NCBI RefSeq assembly: GCF_036127095.1
Contig: NZ_CP108006.1
Location: forward strand, 3,968,001-4,032,000
Direction: 5' to 3'
Length of the DNA stretch: 64,000 nt
DNA from: Streptomyces sp. NBC_00335
Lineage (GTDB): Bacteria > Actinomycetota > Actinomycetes > Streptomycetales > Streptomycetaceae
How positions within the stretch are numbered: position 1 is the stretch's first letter; every line of letters begins with the position of its first letter. Under the pieces are notes generated by a model, which did no database searches, had not been told where the DNA came from, and saw nothing but the letters and a program-made list of their open reading frames with translations. The position numbers were made by a program, and so were the translations under genes. Below, piece by piece: positions 8,147-17,510 of the stretch.

Positions 8147-9382
8147 TCACCCGAAAATGTGACCCAGTGCGCGCGCCGCACGCTCCGCGTCCGCGAAGCC
8201 GACGTACAGCGGGGTGAATCCGAACCGCAGGACATCGGGAGCGCGGAAGTCCCCGATCACCCCCCGCGAGATGAGCTCGCGCATGACCCCGTCCGCGTTC
8301 TCGGTGCGCAGCGACACCTGGCTGGCGCGCCGTTCGTGCTCCGTGGGGGTGACCAGCTCGACCTTGCCCGCCGGGACGTACGCCGCCACGCAGTCGAGGA
8401 AGAAGTCGGTCAGCGCGAGGGACTTCGCCCGGACGTCCTCGACCGCGACCCCGTCCCAGGCGTCCAGGGCGGCCTCCAGCGCGAGCATGGACAGGATGTC
8501 CGGCGTGCCGACGCGGGCCCGTGCCACGCCCTGCGCCGCCTCGTAGGAGGGGGTCATCGCGAACGGGTCCGCGTGACCGTTCCAGCCCGGCAGCGGGGAG
8601 TCGAAGGCGGACTGGTGGCGGGTGGCGACGTACAGGTACGCGGGGGCGCCGGGGCCGCCGTTGAGGTACTTGTACGTACAGCCGACCGCGAGGTCCACCG
8701 CGTGCGCGTCGAGCCCGACGGGCAGGGCCCCGGCCGTGTGGCACAGGTCCCAGACGACGAGCGCCCCCGCGTCGTGCGCGGCCGCGGTGAGGCCGGGCAG
8801 GTCGTGCAGGCGGCCGGTGCGGTAGTCGGCGTGGTTGAGGAGGACCACGGCGGTGTCCGGGCCCATCGCCCCCGCGGCGGCGGCCGGGTCGACCGGGACG
8901 ACGCGCAGGCCCGTCATCCGGGCCGCCGATTCGGCGATGTAGCCGTCGGTGGGGAAGGTGGCGGCGTCCACGAGCAGCTCGGTCCGGCCGGGCGCGGCCA
9001 GCCGGGCGGCGCCGACCAGGGCCTTGAAGAGGTTGACGCTGGTGGAGTCGCCGACGACCACCTGGCCGGCGGCGGCGCCGACCAGCGGGGCTATCCGGTC
9101 GCCGATGCGCTCGGGGGCGTTCCACCAATTGGCTTCGCCCTCGGTCCAGGAGCGGATCAGGCGGGTGCCCCACTGCTCCGTGACGACCTCGGCGAGCCGG
9201 GCGGCCACCCCTGCGGGGAGCGCGCCGAGGCTGTTGCCGTCGAGGTAGACCACGCCCTCGGGGAGGGCGAAGCGGTCGCGGAGCTTGCCGAGGGGGTCGG
9301 CCGCGTCCAGGGCTTCGGCGCGGGCCGCCAGGTCGGCGTTCGCCGCCAGGTCGGCGTTCGGGTCCACGTGCGACTCAGACAT
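8147..9382 (-). CDS. kynU: Kynureninase
   Basis: PLP enzyme cleaving kynurenine to anthranilate and alanine. The 411-residue protein shows family landmarks: VYLDGNSLG near the start, DSTSVNLFKAL, WDLCHTAGALPV with the PLP-binding Asp, the Schiff-base lysine in CTYKYLNGGPG, and GTPDILSMLALE. Near the N-terminus the stretch DLAANADLAARAEA reflects a short internal DNA duplication with no obvious function. Its start overlaps the kynA stop by 8 bp, so the two are translationally coupled for tryptophan breakdown or anthranilate supply. Confidence 0.95.
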   Translation of the reverse strand: MSESHVDPNADLAANADLAARAEALDAADPLGKLRDRFALPEGVVYLDGNSLGALPAGVAARLAEVVTEQWGTRLIRSWTEGEANWWNAPERIGDRIAPLVGAAAGQVVVGDSTSVNLFKALVGAARLAAPGRTELLVDAATFPTDGYIAESAARMTGLRVVPVDPAAAAGAMGPDTAVVLLNHADYRTGRLHDLPGLTAAAHDAGALVVWDLCHTAGALPVGLDAHAVDLAVGCTYKYLNGGPGAPAYLYVATRHQSAFDSPLPGWNGHADPFAMTPSYEAAQGVARARVGTPDILSMLALEAALDAWDGVAVEDVRAKSLALTDFFLDCVAAYVPAGKVELVTPTEHERRASQVSLRTENADGVMRELISRGVIGDFRAPDVLRFGFTPLYVGFADAERAARALGHIFG

Positions 9383-10223
9383 GGCTGCGCGCCGTCCAGA
9401 GCTCCGGGAAGACGTTCTTCTGGGCGCGCTTCTCCAGCCAGGTCACACCGGCCGAGCCGCCCGTGCCCGTCTTCGCGCCCATCGCGCGCCGGGTGGCGAC
9501 CAGGTGGTCGTTGCGCCAGCGCCAGACCAGCTCGGCGACGTCGGTGAGGACCTCGCCGAGGCGGTGCAGGTCCGGGTGGGCGTCCGGGGCCGCGTACAGC
9601 GCCGTCCAGACGGCTTCGACCTCGGGCGAGGGCTCGTAGCGCCGGGAGAGGTCGCGGTCCAGGACGGACTGCGGGACCGGGAGGCCGCGGCGGGCGAGGA
9701 GGCGCAGCACCTCGTCGTAGAGGCTGGGCTCCTGGAGGGCCTTCTCCAGCTCCGCGTGGACGCGCGGGGCGCCGCGGTGCGGGACCAGCATGGAGGCGGC
9801 CTTGTCGCCGAGCAGGAACTCCATCCGGCGGTACATCGCCGACTGGAAGCCGGAGCCTTCGCCGAGGGCGGCGCGGTACGCGTTGAACTGGCCCGGGGTC
9901 AGCTGGGCGAGGGGGCGCCAGGAGGCGTTGAGGGCCTCCAGCTCGCGGAGGGATCGTTTCAGCGCATCCATCGCGACGGGGAGCTGGTCCTCGCGGAGCG
10001 CCTTCGCGGCGGTCTCCCACTCGTGGACGATGACCGTGAACCACAGCTCCATGACCTGGGTGGTGACCAGGAACACCATCTCGCCCGGGTCGTCCGAGCG
10101 CAGGTGCTGGAGGTGGGTGAGGACGTCCGCCTGGACGTAGTCCTCGTAGGGGGTCGTGCCGGCGAAGTCGAGGTTCGGGGTGTCCGAACCGCCGTCTCCG
10201 GAGGCATCAAGGGCGTGCGACAT
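9375..10223 (-). CDS. kynA: Tryptophan 2,3-dioxygenase
   Basis: Haem enzyme opening the indole ring of L-tryptophan to N-formylkynurenine, the first step of the kynurenine pathway. The 282-residue protein has the TDO signature: TPYEDYVQAD, the proximal region MVFLVTTQVMELWF, SGFQSAMYRRMEFLLG, and the haem-region block RWRNDHLVATRRAMGAKTGTGGS near the C-terminus. It is first in an operon with kynU (8-bp overlap). The ATG at 10223 gives the family length. The 206 bp upstream hold a terminator for the next gene and presumably its promoter. Confidence 0.95.
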   Translation of the reverse strand: MSHALDASGDGGSDTPNLDFAGTTPYEDYVQADVLTHLQHLRSDDPGEMVFLVTTQVMELWFTVIVHEWETAAKALREDQLPVAMDALKRSLRELEALNASWRPLAQLTPGQFNAYRAALGEGSGFQSAMYRRMEFLLGDKAASMLVPHRGAPRVHAELEKALQEPSLYDEVLRLLARRGLPVPQSVLDRDLSRRYEPSPEVEAVWTALYAAPDAHPDLHRLGEVLTDVAELVWRWRNDHLVATRRAMGAKTGTGGSAGVTWLEKRAQKNVFPELWTARSHV

Positions 10224-10362
10224 CGCTGTCTCCTCGATACGTGCTTCCGGGTAGCGGTCCGCTCCTTCCGGTGAGGTGAGTGGAGCTCCGGTCCCCTGTC
10301 CGCATCATAAGACCGACGTGCCGCAGGGCTTCAATAGTCAGTGGCGCACGTCACCTTCCGCG

Positions 10363-10395
10363 ACCGGGCGGGCCCCATGCGGGAACCCGCCCGGT
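10363..10395. terminator. Hairpin after DUF3151 gene
   Basis: Perfect 10-bp arms ACCGGGCGGG (10363-10372) and CCCGCCCGGT (10386-10395) lie downstream of the minus-strand gene ending at 10430. Confidence 0.6.
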
Positions 10396-10429
10396 ACGGG
10401 CGCAGAAGGATCACGCCTCAGGCACGGCC

Positions 10430-10843
10430 TCAGACGGCGAGGACGTCCGCGGCCGTCTCGGAGGAGTCGCGCAGGAAGGTCGAGCAGCGCTCGTACTCCT
10501 CCTTCTCGTCGATCGCGCCGGCCGCGCGGGCCAGGGCGTTCAGGGCGCGCAGGAAGCCGCGGTTCGGCTCGTGCTCCCACGGCACCGGGCCGTGGCCCTT
10601 CCAGCCGGCGCGGCGCAGCGCGTCCAGGCCGCGGTGGTAGCCCGTACGGGCGTACGCGTACGACTCGACCGTGCGGCCGGCCGCGAAGGCCTCGTCGGCG
10701 AGGAGCGCCCAGGCGAGGGAGGAGGTCGGGTGCGCGGCGGCCACCTCGACGGCGGGGGTGCCCGCGGCGACGGCCGCGATGCCCGGCTCGTCGGGGAGGT
10801 GGGTGGGGGCGGGGCCCCCGAGGAGGTTCTGGTGAAGAGACAT
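10430..10843 (-). CDS. DUF3151-family protein
   Basis: A conserved actinobacterial protein of unknown function, 137 residues. It shows the family start (MSLHQNLLGGPAPTHLPDEP) and the SSLAWALLADEAF and YHRGLDALRRAGWKG blocks, suggesting a TPR-like helical fold. A GTG two codons upstream (10849) is possible, but homologues as I recall them begin at this ATG. It stands alone between two hairpins, downstream of fba in direction. Confidence 0.85.
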   Translation of the reverse strand: MSLHQNLLGGPAPTHLPDEPGIAAVAAGTPAVEVAAAHPTSSLAWALLADEAFAAGRTVESYAYARTGYHRGLDALRRAGWKGHGPVPWEHEPNRGFLRALNALARAAGAIDEKEEYERCSTFLRDSSETAADVLAV

Positions 10844-10880
10844 GCCCACAGTCTGGGGGATGCGGGCACGCGGGCACGCA

Positions 10881-10926
10881 GAAGGGCCCGGCCCCGCCGT
10901 CCGTGGACGGCGGAACCGGGCCCTTC
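10881..10926. terminator. Long hairpin between DUF3151 gene and fba
   Basis: Outer arms GAAGGGCCCGG (10881-10891) and CCGGGCCCTTC (10916-10926), with an inner CCGCCGTCC/GGACGGCGG stem. It lies just past the fba stop on the minus strand. Confidence 0.8.
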
Positions 10927-10966
10927 CGGGAAGCCGCTGCTACTGGAGCTGCCGCGTGAGCCGCTG

Positions 10967-11989
10967 CTACTTGAGCTTGGTGCCCGTGGAGCGCAGGTTC
11001 GCGCAGGCCTCGGTGACGCGCGCGGCCATGCCGGCCTCGGCGGCCTTGCCCCACGTGCGGGGGTCGTACTTCGACTTGGTGCCGACCTCGCCGTCGACCT
11101 TCAGGACCGCGTCGTAGTTGCGGAACATGTGGTCCACGACCGGGCGGGTGAAGGCGTACTGGGTGTCGGTGTCGAGGTTCATCTTCACGACGCCGTTCTC
11201 CAGCGCGGTGGCGATCTCCTCGGCCGTGGAGCCCGAGCCGCCGTGGAAGACGAAGTCGAACGGGGAGGACTTGCCGTACTTCTCGCCGACGCCGGCCTGG
11301 AGGTCCTTGAGGAGCTCGGGGCGCAGGACGACGTTGCCCGGCTTGTAGACGCCGTGCACGTTGCCGAAGGAGGCGGCCAGCAGGTAGCGGCCCTTCTCGC
11401 CCAGGCCCAGGGCCTCGGCGGTGCGCAGCGCGTCGTCGACGGTGGTGTACAGCTCGTCGTTGATCTCGTGGCTGACGCCGTCTTCCTCGCCACCGGTCGG
11501 GGTGATCTCGACCTCGAGGATGATCTTCGCGGCGGCGGCCTTGGCGAGCAGCTCCTGGCCGATGGCCAGGTTGTCGGCCAGGGTCTCGGCGGAGCCGTCC
11601 CACATGTGCGACTGGAAGAGCGGGTTGAGGCCGCGGGCCACGCGCTCGGCCGAGATCTCGATCAGCGGGCGGACGTAGGTGTCCAGCTTGTCCTTGGGGC
11701 AGTGGTCCGTGTGCAGCGCGACGGTGATGTCGTACTTGGCGGCCACGATGTGCGCGAACTCGGCCAGGGCGGCGGCGCCGGTGACCATGTCCTTGTTGTA
11801 CTGGCCACCCAGGAACTCCGCACCACCGGTGGAGATCTGGATGATGCCGTCGCTCTCGGCCTCCGCGAAGCCGCGCAGTGCAGCGTGCAGGGTCTGGGTC
11901 GAGGTCACGTTGATCGCCGGGTAGGCAAACTTGCCTGCCTTCGCCCGGTCGAGCATCTCGTTGTAGACCTCGGGGGTTGCGATGGGCAT
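10967..11989 (-). CDS. fba: Class II fructose-bisphosphate aldolase
   Basis: Zinc aldolase of glycolysis and gluconeogenesis interconverting fructose 1,6-bisphosphate with two triose phosphates. The 340-residue protein carries metal ligands in ALHTDHCPKD, the block GGEEDGVSHE, HGVYKPGNV, and the phosphate-binding FVFHGGSGST and KMNLDTDTQYAFT. The ATG at 11989 follows AAGGAG, so the 33-residue longer frame is rejected. A long hairpin follows the gene; pyrE lies upstream in the same direction. Confidence 0.96.
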   Translation of the reverse strand: MPIATPEVYNEMLDRAKAGKFAYPAINVTSTQTLHAALRGFAEAESDGIIQISTGGAEFLGGQYNKDMVTGAAALAEFAHIVAAKYDITVALHTDHCPKDKLDTYVRPLIEISAERVARGLNPLFQSHMWDGSAETLADNLAIGQELLAKAAAAKIILEVEITPTGGEEDGVSHEINDELYTTVDDALRTAEALGLGEKGRYLLAASFGNVHGVYKPGNVVLRPELLKDLQAGVGEKYGKSSPFDFVFHGGSGSTAEEIATALENGVVKMNLDTDTQYAFTRPVVDHMFRNYDAVLKVDGEVGTKSKYDPRTWGKAAEAGMAARVTEACANLRSTGTKLK

Positions 11990-12121
11990 CTGTCCGCTCC
12001 TTGGATGTGCGGGGAGTGTGCTTATTGCGGGCCCTGACCTGGGGGCGACGTTGCCGTCGTGCCCATCTTTCCAGACTCGGGGGCACACTCCACCTCCGTG
12101 ACGGCACCACGCGGCCCGATC

Positions 12122-12155
12122 CGGGTGGAGTGTTTCACGTGAAACACTCCACCCG
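12122..12155. promoter_or_regulatory. parS centromere site (ParB binding)
   Basis: Positions 12131-12146 read TGTTTCACGTGAAACA, the Streptomyces parS palindrome. It lies inside a longer perfect inverted repeat spanning 12122-12155. Chromosomal ParB binds such sites, which in Streptomyces cluster within a few hundred kb of oriC; that places this window in the origin-proximal core. It lies in the 254-bp gap between fba and pyrE, and the long palindrome could also act as a pyrE terminator. No second copy was found in the window. Confidence 0.9.
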
Positions 12156-12243
12156 AACAGAAAACCGCAGGTCAGGACCTGCTTACGGACTCCTGAGGAC
12201 CTAAGTCACCAGTTGTGCGGAAGCACGACCCACTGTCCGAGGG

Positions 12244-12807
12244 TTAGGACAAACCGAGGTCGTCCAGCTGATAGCCGGTGAGGTAAGGCAGCCCCGCGGC
12301 CGCGATGGCGTCGGCCGCGCCGCGGTCGACGATCGTCGCGACGGCCACGACCTCGCCGCCCGCCTCGCGGACCGCCTCGACGGCGGTCAGCGGGGAACCG
12401 CCGGTGGTCGAGGTGTCCTCGACCACCAGGCAGCGCTTGCCCTTCACGTCGGTGCCCTCGATGCGGCGCTGCATGCCGTGCGCCTTCTGCGCCTTGCGGA
12501 CGACGAAGGCGTCCAGGCGCGCGCCGCGCGCGGCGGAGGCGTGCAGCATCGAGGTGGCAACCGGGTCGGCGCCCAGCGTCAGGCCGCCGACGCAGTCGAA
12601 CTCCAGGTCGGCGGTGAGGTCGAGCATGACCTGGCCGACCAGCGGGGCGGCCTCGCCGTCCAGGGTGATGCGGCGGAGGTCGATGTAGTAGTCGGCCTCG
12701 CGGCCGGAGGAGAGGATCACCTTGCCGTGCACGACGGCCTTGTCCTTGATCTGCTGCAGAAGCGCATCGCGTGTGGCTACCGCCATTACTTCGTTGACGT
12801 CACTCAT
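12244..12807 (-). CDS. pyrE: Orotate phosphoribosyltransferase
   Basis: Pyrimidine synthesis enzyme making orotidine monophosphate from orotate and PRPP. At 187 residues it has the family size. The PRPP loop is CLVVEDTSTTGGSPL (acidic pair ED before TSTTGGS). Also present are YYIDLRR, GGLTLGADPVA and FVVRKAQKAHG, with the catalytic lysines in the flexible loop. An internal ATG (MAVATRD) eight codons in is an alternative start. It appears monocistronic, with parS downstream. Confidence 0.94.
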   Translation of the reverse strand: MSDVNEVMAVATRDALLQQIKDKAVVHGKVILSSGREADYYIDLRRITLDGEAAPLVGQVMLDLTADLEFDCVGGLTLGADPVATSMLHASAARGARLDAFVVRKAQKAHGMQRRIEGTDVKGKRCLVVEDTSTTGGSPLTAVEAVREAGGEVVAVATIVDRGAADAIAAAGLPYLTGYQLDDLGLS

Positions 12808-12828
12808 GGCCCCGAGCTTAATTGGGCC

Positions 12829-13617
12829 CTACCCGAGCCGCCGCCACGTCCACGTCGTGGAGATCTCCAGCGGGTCCACGGGGGTGACCAACTGGGGGAG
12901 GCTGTTCAGTCCGTTCGGCGGGCCCGACTGCGGTTCCACGCAGACGGCCTCGGGCTCCTCGTCGTAGACGACCACCCATTCGGAGCGGCTGGTGACCTTC
13001 AGCTCCAGGGCGTCGGGCCACGTGAGGGTGACGTCGACCCCGTACGGCATGCCGAAGCAGTCGTCCCAGGGGCCGGGCTTGGGGTCGATGCGGTTGCCGG
13101 TGGGGAGGTGGTCGGCGCCGCGCTCCTCCTGCCAGGCGGCCTCGAAGTCGATGCGTACGTCGGCCCCGCCGCCGGCGAGGTTGCGCAGGAACCAGGGGTG
13201 CCAGCCGGCCTGCGCCGGGAAGGAGTCACCGTAGGTCTCGATGCCCATCGTCAGGGTCAGCGCGTTCTCGCCGAGCTCGAAGATCTGGGTGACCAGGCCC
13301 TCGTACGGCCACGGGTCGGCGAGCGGGTACGTGAAGGCGGCCTCGGTGGCGGTGGCCCGGGCGGGGCGCCAGGCGGCGTCGCGGCCGAAGCCGTGGATGG
13401 CGTGCGGCGGGTGGTTCAGCGGCAGCTGGTGCAGGGTCGCGCCGTCCTGGAACTGCCCGTCCCTGGTCCGGCCGCACCACGGGACCATGGGGAAGGACCC
13501 GTAGTGGTCCCCCTGCCGCAGCAGCTCCGTCCCGTCGATGCGCAGACTGCTGATCCGGCAGCCGTTCTGCTGGTCGATGGTCACCTCGGCGCCGCCGGCG
13601 CGCAGTTGCGTACTCAT
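12829..13617 (-). CDS. Aldose 1-epimerase family protein
   Basis: A 262-residue galactose-mutarotase-like beta-sandwich protein. Sugar-pocket features seen are PMVPWCGRTRDGQF, HPPHAIHGFGRD (the conserved HG.. histidine), AGWHPWF (second conserved His) and CVEPQSGPPNGLN (catalytic Glu near the C-terminus). Such enzymes interconvert alpha and beta aldose anomers. The substrate cannot be told. The ATG at 13617 is the first good start. It lies upstream of pyrE on the same strand, 21 bp away, and could be co-transcribed. Confidence 0.85.
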   Translation of the reverse strand: MSTQLRAGGAEVTIDQQNGCRISSLRIDGTELLRQGDHYGSFPMVPWCGRTRDGQFQDGATLHQLPLNHPPHAIHGFGRDAAWRPARATATEAAFTYPLADPWPYEGLVTQIFELGENALTLTMGIETYGDSFPAQAGWHPWFLRNLAGGGADVRIDFEAAWQEERGADHLPTGNRIDPKPGPWDDCFGMPYGVDVTLTWPDALELKVTSRSEWVVVYDEEPEAVCVEPQSGPPNGLNSLPQLVTPVDPLEISTTWTWRRLG

Positions 13618-13683
13618 GCCATGACCTTAGTCAGCCCGGCGGGGTGTTCAGGCCCGCGCCGGGAAGCGGGCGCGTTCCCCGGG

Positions 13684-14589
13684 TCAGCGTCGGCGGCGCA
13701 GGGCGCGGCCCAGGAGGACCGCCGAGGCCACGGCCACGGCCGCGGCCGGGGCGATCCAGCGGAGGTTGGCGTTCGCGGAGGCGGAGGTCGGGGCCGGGAC
13801 CGGGGCGTAGCGGCCGCGCGGGGGCGCGTGGTCGACCTCCTCCGCGCTGCGGCCGATCATCGTGCGGCGGGCGTGCGCGGCCTCGGCCGGCGGACGCGGG
13901 GGGCCGCCGAGGTCCCCGAGGTCGGCCATGCCTTCGAAGGTGCCCTCCAGGAACGGGTCCAGGGACGGGGGCGGGACGTCGGTGTCGAACACGGACGCGG
14001 TGACCTCGGTGAACCCGGGGCCGGGGTCCTCGTGGTCCGAGTCAGCACCAGAGTCAGAGCCAGAGCCAGAGCCAGCATCAGAGTCAGAGTCGACGTCGGC
14101 GTGCACGTCGGAGTCGGCGGCGGTGTCCACCGCTGCTTCGCCCGCCCCGGCGGTGCCGTCGACCGCGAGGGCCGCGAGGTGCCCGGCGGCGCGGTCCAGG
14201 AGGCGGTGCGCGGCCGTGGCGGCCGCGTCGGGGGCGAAGGCTGCGGCGCGGCCGTCGGCGGCGGACTCTGCGGTGAACTCCAGCCGGGTGCCGCCGTCCG
14301 CCTCGGTCAGGCGCAGCACGAGGGAGAGCTTCACGGTCCCGCTCCCCCGCACCTCGGTGCCCTCGCCCGCGAGGGTGAAGTGGTCCGGGTCCTGCTCGGT
14401 GACGGCGAGGGTGCCGCGGTAGGTGACGGTGTGCCCGCCGACCCGCACCCTCAGCCGGCCGGACAGCGGCCCGGCCTCGGTATCGGCGTCCTGCTGGAGC
14501 CCCGGCACGCATCGCGCCAGCCGGGCGGGGTCGCGCAGCACGGCGCGGACGTCGGCGGAGGGGACCGGTACGAACACCTGATGCTCCAT
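13684..14589 (-). CDS. SRPBCC-fold protein with C-terminal membrane anchor
   Basis: A 301-residue protein. Residues about 1-150 resemble the CoxG-like SRPBCC helix-grip domain: MEHQVFVPVPSADV start, ARCVPGLQ, and a KLSLVLRLTEADGGTRLEF strand. A low-complexity acidic linker rich in Asp, Ser and Ala follows. Near the end one hydrophobic segment (IAPAAAVAVASAVLLG) and an arginine tail suggest a tail anchor facing the cytoplasm. SRPBCC proteins bind hydrophobic ligands; here the ligand is unknown. It follows the aminopropyltransferase gene in direction, 75 bp away. Confidence 0.7.
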   Translation of the reverse strand: MEHQVFVPVPSADVRAVLRDPARLARCVPGLQQDADTEAGPLSGRLRVRVGGHTVTYRGTLAVTEQDPDHFTLAGEGTEVRGSGTVKLSLVLRLTEADGGTRLEFTAESAADGRAAAFAPDAAATAAHRLLDRAAGHLAALAVDGTAGAGEAAVDTAADSDVHADVDSDSDAGSGSGSDSGADSDHEDPGPGFTEVTASVFDTDVPPPSLDPFLEGTFEGMADLGDLGGPPRPPAEAAHARRTMIGRSAEEVDHAPPRGRYAPVPAPTSASANANLRWIAPAAAVAVASAVLLGRALRRRR

Positions 14590-14664
14590 GCGGACGAGCC
14601 TACCGACGCGACCGCCCGGCCACGAGTACCCCGGCCATGCGTACCCGGGCTACGAGCACTCCGG

Positions 14665-16323
14665 CTACGAGTACCTCGGGTGCGGCAGCGTCGACGGCGG
14701 GAGGCCCGCCACCCGGGTGCTCTCCGTGTCCCGGGCCGCGTCGGCCAGGGACTGCGTGGACAGGGACCGCAGGACGGGCGTCTCCCGGTCCACCCGCAGC
14801 CGGGGCACGCCCTCGCGGGCCGCCAGGACGAAGCCCCAGTCCTGCGGGAGCTTCGCGGCGGCGGCGGACGCGGAGCCCGCGCCGAGCACCCGGTCGGGGC
14901 CGGCGGCGAAGCCCGAGAGGCGGCCGCCCGCGCTGTAGGGGGCGGTGCGCAGGCCGGCCGCGCGCAGGGTGGCCTCGACGGTCCAGTAGGTACGGGGCCT
15001 GGTGCCGGGCGGCCCCGCGTGGACGGCGAGCCGCCCGCCGGGGCGCAGGGCCCGCGCGGCGAGCCCGTAGAACTCCTGCGAGTACAGCTTCGTGCTGGGG
15101 GTGATCCCGGGGTCGGGCAGGTCGGAGACGATGACGTCGAAGCGGGCCCGGGAGGCGGGTGCGCGCAGCCAGCGGAAGGCGTCCTCGGTGACGACGCCGA
15201 GGCGCGGGTCCTCGTACGCCCGCCCGTTCAGCGCGGAGAGCATCGGGTCGGTCCGGGCGAGCCGCACGACTCCGGGGTCGAGTTCGACGACGGTGACGGA
15301 GGCGACGTCGCGGTAGCGCAGCACCTCGCGGGCGGCGAGGCCGTCTCCGCCGCCGAGGACCAGGACGCGGGTGTGCGGGCCGGTCATCGCGGGGTGCACG
15401 AGGGCCTCGTGGTAGCGGTACTCGTCGTAGCCGCTGACCCGCAGGCGGCCGTCGAGGAAGAGGTCGAGGGAGCGCGGTGAGCCGTTCGGGGGACCGGTGA
15501 GGACGAGTTCCTGGACTCCGGTCTGGACGGCGACGCGGACCTCGCCGCCGTAGACGGCGCGGCGGGCGACGCGTTCGAAGTCGTCGGCGAGGACCGTGGC
15601 GCAGCCCAGGACGGTGAGGACGGTGACGTTGACGGCGACGAGCAGCCAGCGGGCGCGTCGGCTCAGGTCCCGGCGGAACAGCCACAGGACGAGGCCGCCG
15701 CCGGCGATGACGTTGACGGTGCCGGTGAACATGGCGCCGGTGAGCTGTCCGAGGACGGGCAGCAGCAGGAAGGGGAAGGCGAGGCCGCCGACGAGGGCGC
15801 CGACGTAGTCGGCGGCGAACAGGTCGGCGACGGCGCCGCCCGCGTCCTGTCTGCGGATGCGCTGGATGAGGACCATCAGGAGCGGGATCTCGGCGCCGAT
15901 CAGGACGCCGATGGCGAAGGAGAAGGCGACGAGGGCGGGCCGGGACTCCCCCAGCCAGGCGAAGCTGGCGTAGAGCGCTATGGCGGAGAGCCCGCCGAGC
16001 AGGGCGAGGCCCGCTTCGACGAGGGCGAAGCCGAAGGCGGGGCGGGCGCGCAGGGCCTTGGCGAGCAGGGATCCGACGCCCATGGCGAAGACCATGACGG
16101 ACAGCACGACCGACGCCTGGGTGACGGAGTCGCCGATGAGGTACGAGCCGAGGGCGAGCAGCTCCAGCTCGTATACGAGCCCGCAGGCGGCGCAGACGAA
16201 CACGGTGGCCAGGACGAGGAGTCGGCCGGTCCTGGGCCGTACGGGCAGGGCGGCCGGGACGCGGGCCACACCGCGCGGCTCCGGAGCCGAAAGCACCCCG
16301 CGCGGGGCGGAACGGTCGATCAT
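14665..16323 (-). CDS. Membrane-fused spermidine synthase-like aminopropyltransferase
   Basis: A 552-residue fusion. Residues about 30-250 carry roughly seven to eight membrane segments. Residues about 250-500 form a spermidine synthase/methyltransferase fold with [13 protein letters not shown], the cofactor loop [14 protein letters not shown], the acidic VVELDPGVV and the catalytic-type DLPDPG. The family transfers aminopropyl groups from decarboxylated SAM to putrescine or related amines, but membrane fusions are less well understood. The start (TTG/ATG region at 16323) gives a short basic N-terminus. It is upstream of the SRPBCC gene on the same strand. Confidence 0.85.
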   Translation of the reverse strand: MIDRSAPRGVLSAPEPRGVARVPAALPVRPRTGRLLVLATVFVCAACGLVYELELLALGSYLIGDSVTQASVVLSVMVFAMGVGSLLAKALRARPAFGFALVEAGLALLGGLSAIALYASFAWLGESRPALVAFSFAIGVLIGAEIPLLMVLIQRIRRQDAGGAVADLFAADYVGALVGGLAFPFLLLPVLGQLTGAMFTGTVNVIAGGGLVLWLFRRDLSRRARWLLVAVNVTVLTVLGCATVLADDFERVARRAVYGGEVRVAVQTGVQELVLTGPPNGSPRSLDLFLDGRLRVSGYDEYRYHEALVHPAMTGPHTRVLVLGGGDGLAAREVLRYRDVASVTVVELDPGVVRLARTDPMLSALNGRAYEDPRLGVVTEDAFRWLRAPASRARFDVIVSDLPDPGITPSTKLYSQEFYGLAARALRPGGRLAVHAGPPGTRPRTYWTVEATLRAAGLRTAPYSAGGRLSGFAAGPDRVLGAGSASAAAAKLPQDWGFVLAAREGVPRLRVDRETPVLRSLSTQSLADAARDTESTRVAGLPPSTLPHPRYS

Positions 16324-16551
16324 GAAGCGAACCGTACGTCACCGCCTGCTCGCATCCGGTCACCCACATGGGTGTAAGTGGCGCACTGGTTCGGGCAGTT
16401 GGCGTAACCGCTCGGCAACTCCGCGACCCCCGCGACCCCAGGGCCCCCGGATCGGCGCCGGCGCCCGGCCGGGACGCCCCCTGGGGCCCGGCCGACTCGG
16501 CCTGGCGCTGCGGCCGGAAGGGTTCACCGGGTCGCGACGCCCGGCACGGCG

Positions 16552-17133
16552 CTAGATCAGCACCGGCGCCTGGGCGCCCAGCTGCACGGCGCCCGCCGCG
16601 TCCACGCCCGCACCGGCACCCGTCCCCGCGGCCCGTACGCCGACCCGGGTGCGGGTGGCCACCAACTGCCCTTCCTGCGGGTACGCGTGCCAGGTCCGCC
16701 AGCGCACCTGGCCCTCGTAGCGCTGCGCGAGCATGGCGGTGAAGGCGTGCGGGCTGCCGGGGAAGGTGCCGGCGAGCCCGTTCGGGTGGTCCGCGACCAG
16801 CGCGAGCAGTTCCTGCGCGCGCCCGGCGAAGGAGCCGCGCGAGAGGTTCTCGACCCGCGCGGCGAACTCGTACTCCCAGTCGCCGACGCGCTTGGCCACG
16901 CCGAGCGGAAGCGGGGTGCTGCTGCCGGGCATACAGGCGACGGTCTCGGAGCAGAGCACGTCGCCCTCTTCCAGGAGTACCTGGTGGGAGGCCCCGAGCA
17001 GGCGCAACTCCACTTTCGCTCCACCCAGTTCGAGGTTCAGTACGGCCAGGGCGGGCAGCCGCTCCCGACCCAGGGCCCAGGCGAGATCGGCGGCACGCGT
17101 GTCGGTATAGGTGGTCTGGAGGGTCGTGAGCAT
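16552..17133 (-). CDS. DUF2617-family protein
   Basis: A 193-residue conserved actinobacterial protein of unknown function. It begins MLTTLQTTYTDT and has the blocks LGASHQVLLEE, SRGSFAGRAQEL and GSPHAFTAM typical of DUF2617. The start at 17133 was chosen over a frame about 40 codons longer because the family begins here. It lies next to the aminopropyltransferase gene, a pairing I recall from other Streptomyces. No function is proposed. Confidence 0.8.
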   Translation of the reverse strand: MLTTLQTTYTDTRAADLAWALGRERLPALAVLNLELGGAKVELRLLGASHQVLLEEGDVLCSETVACMPGSSTPLPLGVAKRVGDWEYEFAARVENLSRGSFAGRAQELLALVADHPNGLAGTFPGSPHAFTAMLAQRYEGQVRWRTWHAYPQEGQLVATRTRVGVRAAGTGAGAGVDAAGAVQLGAQAPVLI

Positions 17134-17510
17134 GAGTCGGCTCCGCAAACGCGCGAGGGAGATGGGCCGGGGCCCGCCAGCGGTAGTCAACGGGTGGGGG
17201 GACACCGGCACGGGTCCACAGGAAGTCCAGGGAGGTCCGAGGACTGGTCTACTCAACCGAGGGAATCATGAAAGGCACGGCACTCACAGCGTTTTTACCC
17301 AAGTTGCAGGGGTTTACATCCCCTCGGGGGCTACCCAGTTCACGTGTTCAACGACATGCCGCCCGTACGCCGTAATGCGCGGCCGTGACGTCCGAACAAG
17401 AAGACGCCCGACGGAAGTTGTGCCCGGCGGGCGCCTCACCTATGCGGGACGCGGTACGAAGGTGGTCCGGAGGCTGAAGCCATGGAGCCATGCCTCCATG
17501 CTGCCCCGTC
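17134..17510. other. 377-bp intergenic region
   Basis: No credible gene. It contains a relatively AT-rich stretch (17280-17360) that may hold the promoter of the DUF2617 gene. A weak inverted repeat at about 17407-17434 (CGCCCG and CGGGCG arms) may terminate the small gene at 17511-17753. Nothing else is recognised. Confidence 0.3.

Noticed and set aside
12478..15480. A 1,000-codon open frame on the plus strand
   Set aside because: It runs antisense across pyrE, the epimerase, the SRPBCC gene and part of the aminopropyltransferase gene. High GC leaves antisense frames open, and the composition (Gly, Arg, Val-rich, no domains) is typical of that.
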